From Crocinitomicaceae bacterium (GTDB lineage Bacteria; Bacteroidota; Bacteroidia; Flavobacteriales_D; Crocinitomicaceae), in contig JADJEU010000004.1 in assembly GCA_016709005.1 (NCBI GenBank), forward strand, positions 265,468 through 329,467: a stretch of DNA of 64,000 nucleotides. Direction: 5' to 3'. Under the pieces are notes generated by a model. It did not search any database. It saw only the letters and a program-made list of their open reading frames with translations, and was not told the DNA's origin. Each line of letters begins with the position of its first letter. The stretch's first letter is position 1. A program made the position numbers and the translations under genes. This document shows positions 1 to 8,106 of this stretch, piece by piece.

Positions 1-751
1 CTAAAAATTCACTACCGTATGTTTTTCTTGCAATCAGCTGAAACGATTTTTGAGGGAATCCGCGTGTTGCATTTCCACTGATTTTAAGTCCGCAATCTTC
101 TTCGAATTTCAATTCACCTGCTTCATAATATTGTACGTGTGCGGGTCGCTCCCATTGTTTACCGCGCCTTTGAAAATTCGCATTTCGATTCCACCAGTTT
201 TTATAGAAACCTTCATCTGACCAAGACTCTTGTCCAAAAACCAACAGTCCTTGATCTTCACTAATCAAATCTTCTAAATTGAGTGTTAATGATAAAACAG
301 GTAAGTCGCTTTCTCGCTTCTCGAAATAGGTTAGATAAATCGTTTCCGTTTCGATAGATCTGGTTTTATGTTTAAGATAAAGCACAATATTTTTTCCACT
401 GGGAAATGTTCCAATTGGACGTTTCCAATGATACGAACCGGGAATATAAATTATGTTCGGATTTTCAATATCGCTTAGCTTAAACGATGAACCCCCATTA
501 AAAAAACAATCTCCGCCATCAACGGAATAAAAAACATCATACTCAGGATTGAACGCAAAAACAGAATCTTCTGATTTAATAAATCCCTGGTCTGGAAATG
601 AAATCATGGACTGCGGTGCCAGGTATCGAACCAGTTCTGTTCCGTCAACTTTTTCAAAACCAATCACAGATTTACCAAAAGCAAGCACTAATGCCGAAAT
701 AGACAGAAGAAAAAACAAGAGCAACTGGTCGATATGAAAGCGCTTGAGCAT
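1..751 (-). CDS. CotH-like protein, 3' part outside the window
   Basis: The reading frame runs from an ATG at 751 to the window edge (about 250 residues seen, no stop). The N-terminus has a hydrophobic segment (about residues 8-24, LLLFFLLSISALVLAFG) that can be a signal anchor. Near the window edge it carries GLKISGNATRGFPQKSF, which matches the start of the CotH kinase-like fold (GxxxxGNxSRxxPKKSF) found in spore-coat protein CotH and in many secreted Bacteroidota proteins; some CotH members are atypical protein kinases. The catalytic part would lie beyond base 1, so activity cannot be judged. Its ATG follows directly on the TAA of the upstream membrane-protein gene (stop 754-752, start 751), so the two are probably co-transcribed. 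Family assignment rests on that one motif. Confidence 0.72.
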   Translation of the reverse strand, partial: MLKRFHIDQLLLFFLLSISALVLAFGKSVIGFEKVDGTELVRYLAPQSMISFPDQGFIKSEDSVFAFNPEYDVFYSVDGGDCFFNGGSSFKLSDIENPNIIYIPGSYHWKRPIGTFPSGKNIVLYLKHKTRSIETETIYLTYFEKRESDLPVLSLTLNLEDLISEDQGLLVFGQESWSDEGFYKNWWNRNANFQRRGKQWERPAHVQYYEAGELKFEEDCGLKISGNATRGFPQKSFQLIARKTYGSEFL

Positions 752-1156
752 TTATTTTTTTAGCGGTAGAAATAAAATTACAGGTATCAAAACCATAAAC
801 CCAATAACGGTTTGGATGACTGATCCCAAACCACATCCAATCCCTAACGCCAAGACAATGAAAGTTCCAATGATGTGAAGTTTTGATTCGTCTTTTGTCT
901 TGATAAAGATCAACAAAACGGCTGCAGCAATTACAGATGCCGGTACGGAATATTTAACTAAAGAAGCTAGAAGAGCAGCAACCACAGCAATCAATGCGCC
1001 ATGGGTAACTACTTCTATAGCAAATTTTTTATTCAATATTTTTTCTGTGAGATAGCCTAAAAGTCCGGCGCAAAGCAATTGAAAAAGAAATAACGGAATG
1101 ACATCAAGCGATAAGCCATTCAGACTATCAATAAAAATTTGTTTCAAGGTATCCAT
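752..1156 (-). CDS. small integral membrane protein, unknown function
   Basis: A 134-residue protein, almost entirely hydrophobic, with about four predicted membrane segments (roughly residues 17-38, 48-66, 70-85 and 93-128) separated by short charged loops containing Lys/Asp/Glu (KILNKKF, KTKDESK). I do not recognise a family. It sits 22 bases after rfbA on the same strand and is followed with no gap by the CotH-like gene, so the three probably form one transcript. The context (sugar nucleotide enzyme, membrane protein, secreted protein) suggests an envelope role, but this is inference only. Confidence 0.7.
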   Translation of the reverse strand: MDTLKQIFIDSLNGLSLDVIPLFLFQLLCAGLLGYLTEKILNKKFAIEVVTHGALIAVVAALLASLVKYSVPASVIAAAVLLIFIKTKDESKLHIIGTFIVLALGIGCGLGSVIQTVIGFMVLIPVILFLPLKK

Positions 1157-1178
1157 TTAGTTTATTTTTTTCGAATTA

Positions 1179-2060
1179 TTAAAACGCCAAAAACCGCTTA
1201 TCCAACAACCGCAGCAGGTATTCACCATACTGATTTTTACTCAACGGTTCTGCCAGTTTTCGCAATTGTGCTTCATCAATGAATTTTTTGCGGTACGCGA
1301 TCTCTTCCAGACAAGCAACTTTCAAACCTTGACGTTGCTCTATCGATGCAATAAATGTTGAAGCCTGAATGAGAGACTCATGTGTTCCAGTGTCTAACCA
1401 TGCCATGCCCCTGCCCAACAATTCTGTTTTTAGAGTTCCCTCTTCCAGATAAAGCCTATTGAGATCGGTAATTTCTAATTCACCTCGTTTTGATGGTTTG
1501 AGTTTTTTTGCTTTTTCTACAACCGTATTATCGTAAAAATAAAGTCCGGTAACTGCGTAATTGGATTTTGGATTTTGAGGTTTTTCCTCGAGACCAATTG
1601 CTTTTCTGTTTTCATCAAACTCAACAACCCCATAACGTTCAGGGTCATTTACAAAATAACCAAATACCACAGCACCTTTAGTTGTCTGAGCAGCGGTTTC
1701 CAATATTTTTTGCAACCCGTAACCGTAAAAAATATTATCTCCTAAGACCAGACACGCAGGTTGTCCAGCCAGAAACTCTTCACCTAATAAAAAAGCTTGC
1801 GCCAATCCATCCGGTGAGGGTTGAACTTTGTATTGAATATTTAATCCCAATTGCTCACCGCTTCCAAACAACTCTTCAAAAACAAGAATATCTCTGGGAG
1901 TAGAAATTATTAATATCTCGCGGATTCCAGCCAGCATCAATACCGACATTGGATAGTAGATCATTGGCTTGTCATAGATTGGCAAAATCTGCTTTGAAAC
2001 AGCCTTTGTCAAAGGATACAAACGAGTACCCGAACCTCCTGCCAGAATAATTCCTTTCAT
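1179..2060 (-). CDS. rfbA: glucose-1-phosphate thymidylyltransferase RfbA/RmlA
   Basis: This enzyme condenses dTTP and glucose-1-phosphate to dTDP-glucose, the first step of dTDP-L-rhamnose and related deoxysugar synthesis for surface polysaccharide. The 293-residue length is the family norm. The N-terminal nucleotide-binding signature [13 protein letters not shown] is at residues 6-18, the metal-binding Asp lies in [10 protein letters not shown] (around residue 108), and [20 protein letters not shown] gives the sugar-binding region in mid-protein. [19 protein letters not shown] sequence near residue 220 ([18 protein letters not shown]) is also typical. The companions rfbB, rfbC and rfbD are not in the window. 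The start is the ATG directly before KGIILAGG, as in homologues. Confidence 0.96.
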   Translation of the reverse strand: MKGIILAGGSGTRLYPLTKAVSKQILPIYDKPMIYYPMSVLMLAGIREILIISTPRDILVFEELFGSGEQLGLNIQYKVQPSPDGLAQAFLLGEEFLAGQPACLVLGDNIFYGYGLQKILETAAQTTKGAVVFGYFVNDPERYGVVEFDENRKAIGLEEKPQNPKSNYAVTGLYFYDNTVVEKAKKLKPSKRGELEITDLNRLYLEEGTLKTELLGRGMAWLDTGTHESLIQASTFIASIEQRQGLKVACLEEIAYRKKFIDEAQLRKLAEPLSKNQYGEYLLRLLDKRFLAF

Positions 2061-2200
2061 AATGTTGCTTTAATATAATGTACTTACGTAAAATCAAGCG
2101 TTTCGGTTACCTATTGGCTAACTAGCACTGACTGAAGGATTCAGGCCGGCAGCCTTTTGATAACCAATTTTTTACGATCTTTGACCTTTATCCAGGGTCT

Positions 2201-3505
2201 ATGAAAAAAATTCTGTCTTTATTATTTTTAACGATCACTTTTCAAAGCGCCAATGCGCAATGCGATTCGGTAGAACATGTAATGGAAGGTACATTGAAAA
2301 ACAACAGCTCAACGGATCTGATGATTCAACTCACGCCGGGGACCGATATTCCTGCTATTGGAGCAACTGGTGAGCTCAACAAATATTTTGAAACGACCCT
2401 CTTTGGATTTGCTTCTACCGGTTGGCTGACCATCGGCGTAATTAAAATACTTGAAGTACAAGACGGAATTGCATTTGCCAAAGTGATGGAAAAGCACTCA
2501 GAAATGACGGTGAACGGCCAGAAAAAAAACAATTTTGAGGTAGGAAAAACAGTACAATTTACATGGAAAGATGCGCCACGCATCGAACCGTATTATCAAA
2601 TTAAAAACGGGGATACACTTGCAATAGGCGAACAATATTGCAACGAAAAAACAGGTAAGTGGACATTCTTTTATCCTTCAGGAAAAATTCAGGAGATTGA
2701 TTATTACCAAAACGGTTATCTGGAAGGAGAATATAAAGTTTGGAATGAAAGTGGTGCGGTAATTGAAGTTGGCAATTATACACAAGGTAAACGCAACGGC
2801 GCTCTTGTGATGTATTATGACAATGGCAAAACTAAAAAAAAGGAGTTTTATAAAGAAGATAAACTCGATGGTCTGTCAGAAAAATGGTATCCGAACGGAA
2901 ATAAAGAATTTGAAATAAATTATACTGAAGGTGTTCTAAATGGCAATTTTAAAGATTACTTCGTGGATGGTAAAGTGAAAGTTGAAGGAGCTTATTTGAA
3001 TGGCGAATATGAAGGTGATTTAAAGGTTTATTATGAGAATGGTGCACTAAAATATCAGACCAATTTTAACATGGGGAAGAAAAATGGCAAGTATTTTGGT
3101 TACTTCGAATCTGGCAAGCCTCATATTGAAACTGAATTTAAGGCAGGTGAGATTAATGGCAGCTACAAAGAATATTATGAATCTGGCCAGTTGCATTTTG
3201 AATGTGCGTTTGTCAATGGTAAAAAAACAGGATTATGGAAAGAATACTACGAAAACGGTCAAATGGCAACAACCGGAATATATAATGCCAATGGACAAAA
3301 GAGCGGTATCTGGATTGAGTATTTTGAAAACGGCCAAATTGAACTAACCGGTGCATACGATGAACAAGGAAAGAAAACAGGTGTGTGGGAAGAGTTTTAC
3401 GAAAATGGTTTGCCAGCTTCGAAAGGCACATATGAAAACGACGTAAAAGTTGGGAAGTGGATGAACTGGGACGCTGAGGGTAAAAAGACAAAAACGAGCT
3501 ATTAA
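2201..3505 (+). CDS. secreted MORN_2-repeat protein
   Basis: A 434-residue exported protein. Residues 1-19 (MKKILSLLFLTITFQSANA, cut before Q) form a Sec signal peptide. Residues 20-145 are a non-repeat domain I do not recognise. From about residue 150 to the end there are roughly eleven repeats of about 22-25 residues of the MORN_2 type (YYENGxxxxxxxFxxGxxxGxWxEYY), the same family as B. subtilis YwqK, which databases often label as an antitoxin. In Bacteroidota these beta-hairpin repeat proteins are abundant and without proven function. It is followed after 41 bases by a second, shorter MORN protein (3547-4389), so the pair looks like a local duplication. Secretion and family are well supported; the role is unknown. 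Confidence 0.88.
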   Translation: MKKILSLLFLTITFQSANAQCDSVEHVMEGTLKNNSSTDLMIQLTPGTDIPAIGATGELNKYFETTLFGFASTGWLTIGVIKILEVQDGIAFAKVMEKHSEMTVNGQKKNNFEVGKTVQFTWKDAPRIEPYYQIKNGDTLAIGEQYCNEKTGKWTFFYPSGKIQEIDYYQNGYLEGEYKVWNESGAVIEVGNYTQGKRNGALVMYYDNGKTKKKEFYKEDKLDGLSEKWYPNGNKEFEINYTEGVLNGNFKDYFVDGKVKVEGAYLNGEYEGDLKVYYENGALKYQTNFNMGKKNGKYFGYFESGKPHIETEFKAGEINGSYKEYYESGQLHFECAFVNGKKTGLWKEYYENGQMATTGIYNANGQKSGIWIEYFENGQIELTGAYDEQGKKTGVWEEFYENGLPASKGTYENDVKVGKWMNWDAEGKKTKTSY

Positions 3506-3546
3506 AAAATTAATTTAACTTTGAAAGGATGACTAATACTTCAATC

Positions 3547-4389
3547 ATGAAAAATATTATTCCAATTATTAGCCTTGCTTTTATCAGCATCAATGGATCT
3601 GCACAATGCGATACCGTGAAGCACGAAGAAACATTCAAAAATGGTTCTTATGTAAATGGATTTCTGGCTTGCGGCAAAAAATCCGGTGAGTGGAAATATT
3701 CTGACCGACAAGGAAAACTTCTGAAAGTAAGTCATTTTTCACAAGGACAACTGCACGGTCAACAGTCTGTCTGGTATCCAAATGGACAGCAAAAATCACT
3801 TGAATATTATAACAACGGGGTACTCGATAGCAACTATCAAACCTGGACTGAGGAAGGACAAATGCTGGAAGATTTTAAATATCTCAGCGGACAGCTCCAT
3901 GGACTTTGCCGTGAGTGGTTTGAAAATGGAAAATTGAAATCATTGGTAAGTTATATTGAAGGCAATAAAAACGGTGAGTTTGAATTCTATTGGGAAAACG
4001 GAAATCTCAAACAAAAAGGAAAATATCTAAACGGTGAACCTGATGGTGAAGTAAAAACATTCTATCAAAATGGAAAACTATCTTCTGAAATCAACTATGT
4101 AAATGGTGTTCCGGATGGTCGTTATGTTACGTATTATGAAAATGGAAACGTCAGTTCTGAGGGAGAATATCAGGAAGGCAAACAAGTGTTTTTATGGAAA
4201 ACCTTTCATGAAAATGGTCAGATGAGCTCACAGGGATCGTATGCAGCTGGCAGCAAAGACGGCGTTTGGGAAGAATGGTATATGAACGGATTACCTAAGT
4301 CAAAAGGCAGCTATCTTAACGGTACGAAAACCGGCTCTTGGGATGAATGGACAGATTCCGGTAAAAAAACGAAAGTAAAACATGGATAG
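3547..4389 (+). CDS. secreted MORN_2-repeat protein (shorter paralogue)
   Basis: The start is taken at 3547, because MKNIIPIISLAFISINGSAQ is a clean signal peptide; an ATG 18 bases upstream (3529) would add MTNTSI in front of it. The mature protein starts CDTVKHEE, similar to the CDSVEHVM of the preceding gene, but it lacks that gene's roughly 125-residue non-repeat domain and goes almost directly into about ten MORN_2 repeats (WYPNGQQKSLEYYNNG, FYWENGNLKQKGKYLNG and so on). The C-termini of both proteins end alike (W..W...GKKTK). This supports duplication followed by loss or gain of the N-terminal domain. Function unknown. Confidence 0.88.
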   Translation: MKNIIPIISLAFISINGSAQCDTVKHEETFKNGSYVNGFLACGKKSGEWKYSDRQGKLLKVSHFSQGQLHGQQSVWYPNGQQKSLEYYNNGVLDSNYQTWTEEGQMLEDFKYLSGQLHGLCREWFENGKLKSLVSYIEGNKNGEFEFYWENGNLKQKGKYLNGEPDGEVKTFYQNGKLSSEINYVNGVPDGRYVTYYENGNVSSEGEYQEGKQVFLWKTFHENGQMSSQGSYAAGSKDGVWEEWYMNGLPKSKGSYLNGTKTGSWDEWTDSGKKTKVKHG

Positions 4390-4540
4390 ATGATTTATCA
4401 AGTGGCTAAAACATTAACCATTTGCTGATCACGACTGACCAACTCCTTTTTTATAACCTGATAATTTTACAACAATTCTATTTGCTTTTAATAGTCGAAT
4501 GATCAGTTAATTTCCGAAATTTGAAGTTCAGTCAGTTTAC

Positions 4541-5441
4541 ATGAAAAAAACAAGCATCGGACTTCTTATACTTTTTTGTGGCGTTTTTTTCCTGCGCAAG
4601 TGAAACAAATTTATCTGCTCCAGACGGAACACCAATTTCAGAAGAAGCAAAATCGTATTGGTATAATGGAACTGCAGAAATTACAAGTTTCAAAATTCAG
4701 CAAGCGCGCTACGGTGAAATCAGAGAAGGTTATGCCATCATGATTTTTGTAACTGAAGATTTTTCTACCGATGAATTTACCAAAGCAGACAAATCGAAAA
4801 AGAAAACAATTCCGGTTTTGAAACTCAATCTCACCAAAAATTTTGTCACGGGCATCTACCCCTACTCACTGATGACGAGCAGTTTTGTGCCCTTTGAAAA
4901 TTTTGATCACGTTTTGAAAATTACCACATCCGTTCAAGAATGGTGCGGCCATGTTTTTATGGAAATGCTGCGCGATAAAAAAATGCACTACAACATTTCT
5001 TCTTATTTTGAAGATGAAAATATAAAAGATGAACAACTCGAAACCGCGTGGACCGAGGATGAAATCTGGTCAATGATTCGTTTATATCCTGAATCAATTC
5101 CAACCGGAACGCAACAAATGGTACCTTCTTTCACTTATTTGCGATTGCTACATCAGGAAATGAAATCGTACACCTGTGAAGTCAAAAATGAAAAACTTGA
5201 TTCACTGCATCACAAAGTTTCAATGAATTATGCTGAGCTTGAAAGAGAAGTCACAATCACATATGAATCTGCCTTCCCAAGAAAAATCACAAGTTGGTCT
5301 GAAACCTATCCAGATGGATTTGGTGAATCAAAAAAAGTATTGACTTCAACAGGAACAAAAATTAAAACAATTCGATCTGACTATTGGACAAAAAATAAAT
5401 CCGTTGATCAATCGATGCGCAAAGAACTTGGCTTAGAATAA
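4541..5441 (+). CDS. conserved lipoprotein with frameshift in the signal peptide
   Basis: The ATG at 4541 gives MKKTSIGLLILFCGVFF, a lipoprotein signal peptide start, but that frame hits TGA at 4601. The lipobox (FFSC) and all the rest of the protein (ASETNLSAPDG to KELGLE) continue in the frame that opens at a GTG at 4578. Removing one T from the T7 run at 4584-4590 (or from the T6 run at 4572-4577) joins the two into one good lipoprotein of about 299 residues. The mature part has motifs SYWYNGTAEITSFK, QARYGEIREGYA and VQEWCGHVFMEM. I recall this as a conserved flavobacterial lipoprotein that databases sometimes mislabel as septum inhibitor Maf; it has no Maf signature that I can see. The next gene starts one base after its stop. 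Confidence 0.75.
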
Positions 5442-5442
5442 T

Positions 5443-5952
5443 ATGGATCTTCGAAAATTAATGATTGTTGGTAATGCAGAGTGGTGTTCACTTCCTGATT
5501 TAAAAATTCCGGCAATTCGTGCACGCATAGATTCGGGTGCTAAAACATCTTCTATTCACGCCGTTAATATCACAGAGTTTTACAAAGGCAGACAACAGTG
5601 GGTGAAATTTGAGATTCATCCATTACGCATACATACTGATATATTTGTAGAATGTGCAGCACCTGTTTATGATTTCAGATTAGTAAAAAGTTCCACGGGT
5701 GAAGCCCAACCGCGTTATGTCATTCAGACATTCATTGAAATGGGTGGTGAAAAATGGACGATTCAAGTAACACTTGCCAACAGAAGATCCATGGGCTTTC
5801 AAATGCTCCTGGGAAGAGAAGCAATGACGCATAGAATCTTGATTAATCCATCAGAAGATTTCAGACTTACTGCCTACTCAAAAAAACAAATCCGCGATTT
5901 TTACGGAATTGAACATGCGGCTCCAAAGAAGAAAAAAACTTCTGGCAAATAA
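5443..5952 (+). CDS. RimK-associated retropepsin-like / Zn-protease family protein
   Basis: A 169-residue cytosolic protein of the family known as putative ATP-dependent zinc protease (DUF785, Pfam Zn_protease), often encoded next to or fused with RimK-type ATP-grasp ligases. The key retropepsin-like motif is ARIDSGAKTSSIHA (about residues 27-40), with the Asp of DSGA as the presumed catalytic residue, and a second conserved block is MGFQMLLGREAM (about residues 125-136). No RimK gene is seen here, so the partner is either elsewhere or missing. It starts one base after the stop of the lipoprotein gene and is followed 19 bases later by a micro-protein and an SMR transporter, consistent with one transcript from 4541 to 6471. 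Confidence 0.8.
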   Translation: MDLRKLMIVGNAEWCSLPDLKIPAIRARIDSGAKTSSIHAVNITEFYKGRQQWVKFEIHPLRIHTDIFVECAAPVYDFRLVKSSTGEAQPRYVIQTFIEMGGEKWTIQVTLANRRSMGFQMLLGREAMTHRILINPSEDFRLTAYSKKQIRDFYGIEHAAPKKKKTSGK

Positions 5953-5971
5953 TCTCATCAAAAAAATAAGT

Positions 5972-6148
5972 ATGAATAATTTTGAAGTAGAAGAATCAGA
6001 ATATCTTAAAATAGCATCCCTCATTACAAGTGCTGATAGCCCTGTCGGCATTGATGCCAAGAAAACTCATATCATCATTCTTCACAAATTGGATGAGATT
6101 AATCAACGCATGATTCGCATTGAAAAAATGCTCAAAGAAAAAAAATGA
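5972..6148 (+). CDS. 58-residue micro-protein coupled to SMR transporter gene
   Basis: The ATG at 5972 opens a 58-residue frame ending in the TGA at 6146-6148, which overlaps the ATG of the next gene (ATGA). An upstream in-frame start would run into the preceding gene and is less likely. The protein is charged and soluble-looking: an acidic N-terminus (NNFEVEESEYLK), a Gly-Ile turn (SPVGIDAKK) and a probable amphipathic C-terminal helix rich in Lys/Glu/Met (EINQRMIRIEKMLKEKK). No family recognised. The stop-start overlap with the SMR gene argues that it is translated. Confidence 0.6.
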   Translation: MNNFEVEESEYLKIASLITSADSPVGIDAKKTHIIILHKLDEINQRMIRIEKMLKEKK

Positions 6149-6471
6149 GTTGGCTGATTTTAATAATTGCTGGATTATTTGAAACAGGTTTTGCAACCTG
6201 TTTAGGTAAAGCAAAAGAAAGCACGGGTTCCACATCGTATTGGTGGATGACCGGATTTTTTATTTGTTTGACAATAAGCATGTGGCTGCTCTACATTGCA
6301 ACAAAAACATTACCCATTGGAACAGCTTATGCCGTATGGACCGGAATAGGAGCTGTTGGAACTGTCTTAGTTGGTATTTTTGTTTTTCAAGAACCCGCAA
6401 CGTTCTGGCGCATGTTTTTTCTGACAACTCTTATAGCATCCATTATTGGATTGAAGTTTTTTGCCAAATAA
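6145..6471 (+). CDS. sugE: small multidrug resistance (SMR) family transporter, SugE/Gdx-like
   Basis: A 108-residue, four-helix membrane protein of the SMR family, proton-coupled exporters that act as dual-topology dimers. The essential membrane Glu is in helix 1 (LFETGFATCLGKA, residue 13), and helix 3 has GTAYAVWTGIGAVGT, typical of the family. The subtype resembles SugE/Gdx, which exports guanidinium and some quaternary ammonium compounds, more than EmrE; this is judged by eye from the helix-1 sequence and is not certain. No guanidine riboswitch is expected upstream because the gene begins inside the preceding micro-ORF (ATGA overlap). It is the last gene of its transcript and is followed by a long imperfect inverted repeat. 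Confidence 0.88.
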   Translation: MSWLILIIAGLFETGFATCLGKAKESTGSTSYWWMTGFFICLTISMWLLYIATKTLPIGTAYAVWTGIGAVGTVLVGIFVFQEPATFWRMFFLTTLIASIIGLKFFAK

Positions 6472-6512
6472 GAAAATTCTTTACTAAATCTGTTCAATTT
6501 TCCATTTGATTT

Positions 6513-6574
6513 CTTTGTGTCTTCGAGCCTTAGTGGCTATCCTTTTTTTGCCACTAAGACGCAAAGTCACGAAG
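6513..6574. repeat. imperfect inverted repeat between convergent genes
   Basis: Two 25-base arms (6513-6537 and 6550-6574) pair at 20 of 25 positions around a 12-base T-rich loop; the inner 9 bases (TTAGTGGC / GCCACTAA side) pair perfectly. It lies between the convergent sugE and DUF6265-like genes and could act as a bidirectional terminator. The arm sequence (CACTAAGACGCAAAG) resembles a widespread intergenic repeat of Bacteroidota. Confidence 0.6.
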
Positions 6575-6655
6575 TAGTTTGAAAACTTATTTTGATAGGG
6601 AATCTAAATTTCAATTTTGTTGCACGCGAACTGAAGCGAAAAAAAAAATCACAAT

Positions 6656-7201
6656 TTACTTTACGCGCTTAAATGGAAATTTTTCTTCAACCTGCTGTCC
6701 TTCAAATTGACCAGAGACCGTTGCAAAAATAGAATCTTCATTGACTTTGATATAATGAATCAACTGTGGAAAATCGTGATCTGGATTTTCAAATTTCAAT
6801 TCTGAATCAGATGAGCTCGTTAATCTGAACTTAACAGGCAAACCTTGATTCTGATCTTTTACTGCTGGAATATAAAATATACTTCCGTTGCGCTCTTCAA
6901 GCGTGATGGTTTCAAGAGTGTCAATGTAGATTCCGCCATTATCTTTTGAATTTGGCAATTCAAACCTAGTTGCCGTTACAGTCCCTTGTAACGTTGAATC
7001 ATTCACAACCTCCCAGATTTCACGCATAGCGCCAAACTCGTTAGCATTTTCCCAGATTCCGGGAAGCCAACTCGTTGTTTCGATGAGGCTGTATTCCACT
7101 TTTTTGGGTATCATAACCATGTCCTCTGTTTCAGTTTCAGAGGCACAGGAATAAATAAAAATTGGAAGCAAGGCTAAAGAAATCAGGTAGTTTTTCATCA
7201 T
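6656..7201 (-). CDS. DUF6265-like lipoprotein
   Basis: A 181-residue lipoprotein: signal peptide MMKNYLISLALLPIFIYSC with the lipobox Cys at residue 19, followed by an acidic linker. The mature domain begins with WLPGIWENANEFGAMREIWE and has FENPDHDFPQLIHYIKVNEDSI near the C-terminus; this combination (W-L-x-G-x-W at the start, N-P-x-H-D-F-P-Q near the end) is what I recall for DUF6265, a lipocalin-like beta domain of unknown function. It stands alone, convergent with sugE and divergent from the TerB-like gene. Confidence 0.75.
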   Translation of the reverse strand: MMKNYLISLALLPIFIYSCASETETEDMVMIPKKVEYSLIETTSWLPGIWENANEFGAMREIWEVVNDSTLQGTVTATRFELPNSKDNGGIYIDTLETITLEERNGSIFYIPAVKDQNQGLPVKFRLTSSSDSELKFENPDHDFPQLIHYIKVNEDSIFATVSGQFEGQQVEEKFPFKRVK

Positions 7202-7312
7202 TTAGTAAGATTGAATTAACGAATTGGCGGTCAATCATAAACCTGATCAAAATCAACCAATCACCTGATAAATATAGAAAAAGGATTAAGAACCCAAATT
7301 GTTTCGCCCGAT

Positions 7313-7345
7313 TTTGACCAAATCAGCCTTGAAATATTAATTTTG
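7313..7345 (+). promoter_or_regulatory. Bacteroidota-type promoter for the TerB-like gene
   Basis: TTTG at 7313-7316 and TAATTTTG at 7338-7345 are separated by 21 bases, matching the Bacteroidota sigma-ABfr consensus TTTG-N19-21-TAnnTTTG. The ATG is 17 bases downstream of the -7 element. Confidence 0.65.
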
Positions 7346-7362
7346 CAGAAATCTTTTTGAAC

Positions 7363-7782
7363 ATGGAAATTGAAGAATTATACGAATCTGGCGAACGCAA
7401 AGTAGATCGCAGCCATTTTAGAAATTTGGTGATGATTGCGAAAGCAGATGGCCCAATGGGAATTGAAGAGAAAAACTTACTAAACAAAATAGGTGCTCAC
7501 ATTGGATTGAGTCCAGAACAAATTGAACGCATCATCAAGAATCCAAAACAGTTCAGTTCAAATACACCTTACAATCGTGAAGAGCGTTTTGAGCAAATGA
7601 TCAATCTGATTCAAATGGCTCAAATTGATGGAAACATTTCAGATAAAGAAATGAAAGTCCTGGAACACGTTGCTGTTGGAATCGGTTTCAAAAGTCTAGA
7701 TGATGTAGATGTTGAAAGTATCCTTGCGCTGATTGGACGCGGCGAAGGAACAGATGGTATCATGGATGAATTGCTTTACTAA
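7363..7782 (+). CDS. TerB-like (tellurite-resistance/DjlA family) protein
   Basis: The start is the ATG at 7363; a TTG two codons upstream also exists but lies close to the promoter. The protein is 139 residues, all-alpha and soluble. It has two copies of the TerB-type acidic helix pair: LVMIAKADGPMGIEEKNLL (about residues 22-40) and LIQMAQIDGNISDKEMKVL (about 84-102), with the conserved A-x-x-D-G-x-x-x-x-x-E pattern. TerB-like domains bind metal ions and often act near membranes or in stress responses, but the isolated Bacteroidota versions are uncharacterised. It has its own promoter and terminator, so it is monocistronic. Confidence 0.82.
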   Translation: MEIEELYESGERKVDRSHFRNLVMIAKADGPMGIEEKNLLNKIGAHIGLSPEQIERIIKNPKQFSSNTPYNREERFEQMINLIQMAQIDGNISDKEMKVLEHVAVGIGFKSLDDVDVESILALIGRGEGTDGIMDELLY

Positions 7783-7802
7783 TTAGTAGTACAAATATTT
7801 TA

Positions 7803-7838
7803 AAGAGACCATTCGGAAACGGGTGGTCTTTTTTTTTC
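7803..7838 (+). terminator. Rho-independent terminator after the TerB-like gene
   Basis: A stem AAGAGACCATTCG pairs with CGGGTGGTCTT (two G-U pairs) around a GAAA tetraloop, followed by a run of T residues ending near 7837. Confidence 0.75.
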
Positions 7839-8106
7839 GACATACCATTGGAAAAGGTGTCACGCAACGACGCTAAGGCGCAATGAAAAAAATCTTGCGG
7901 AAACTACCAAACCAGCGTTAATCAGCGACTCTTTCTGCGCAAACTCTGGGAGAACGCCACGAGAAATTTCTTCGCAGAGGTGCGCAGATTAAAAACGCTG
8001 AGTTTCGCAGAGCTTATCAGGAATAAAAAAACCGCTCCTCATTGCTGAAGAACGGTTTCTAAAATCTAGTATTCGTATTTCGTCAATCCAAATTCGTAAT
8101 TCAAGT
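7839..8106. other. gene-free stretch with common intergenic repeat remnants
   Basis: No coding frame of note. The sequence holds short, degenerate segments such as CGACGCTAAGGCGCAATG, CGCCACGAGAAATTTC and ATTCGTATTTCGTCAATCC that resemble widespread Bacteroidota intergenic repeats (compare 6550-6574). Near the fadE stop there is a possible hairpin AAAACCGCTC..TTCAGCAAT..GAACGGTTT (8028-8059) that could terminate the minus-strand fad operon. Confidence 0.45.

Noticed and set aside
549..737. 62-residue plus-strand open frame
   Set aside because: It is antisense to the well-supported start of the CotH-like gene.
2061..2200. riboswitch or divergent promoter between rfbA and the MORN gene
   Set aside because: A GATCTTTG resembles the -7 element but lacks the TA; no convincing structured leader was found.
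4560..4601. programmed ribosomal frameshift in the lipoprotein signal peptide
   Set aside because: The T runs are slippery, but no downstream stimulatory structure or conserved zero-frame product is visible. A simple indel is more economical; kept only as a point to check.
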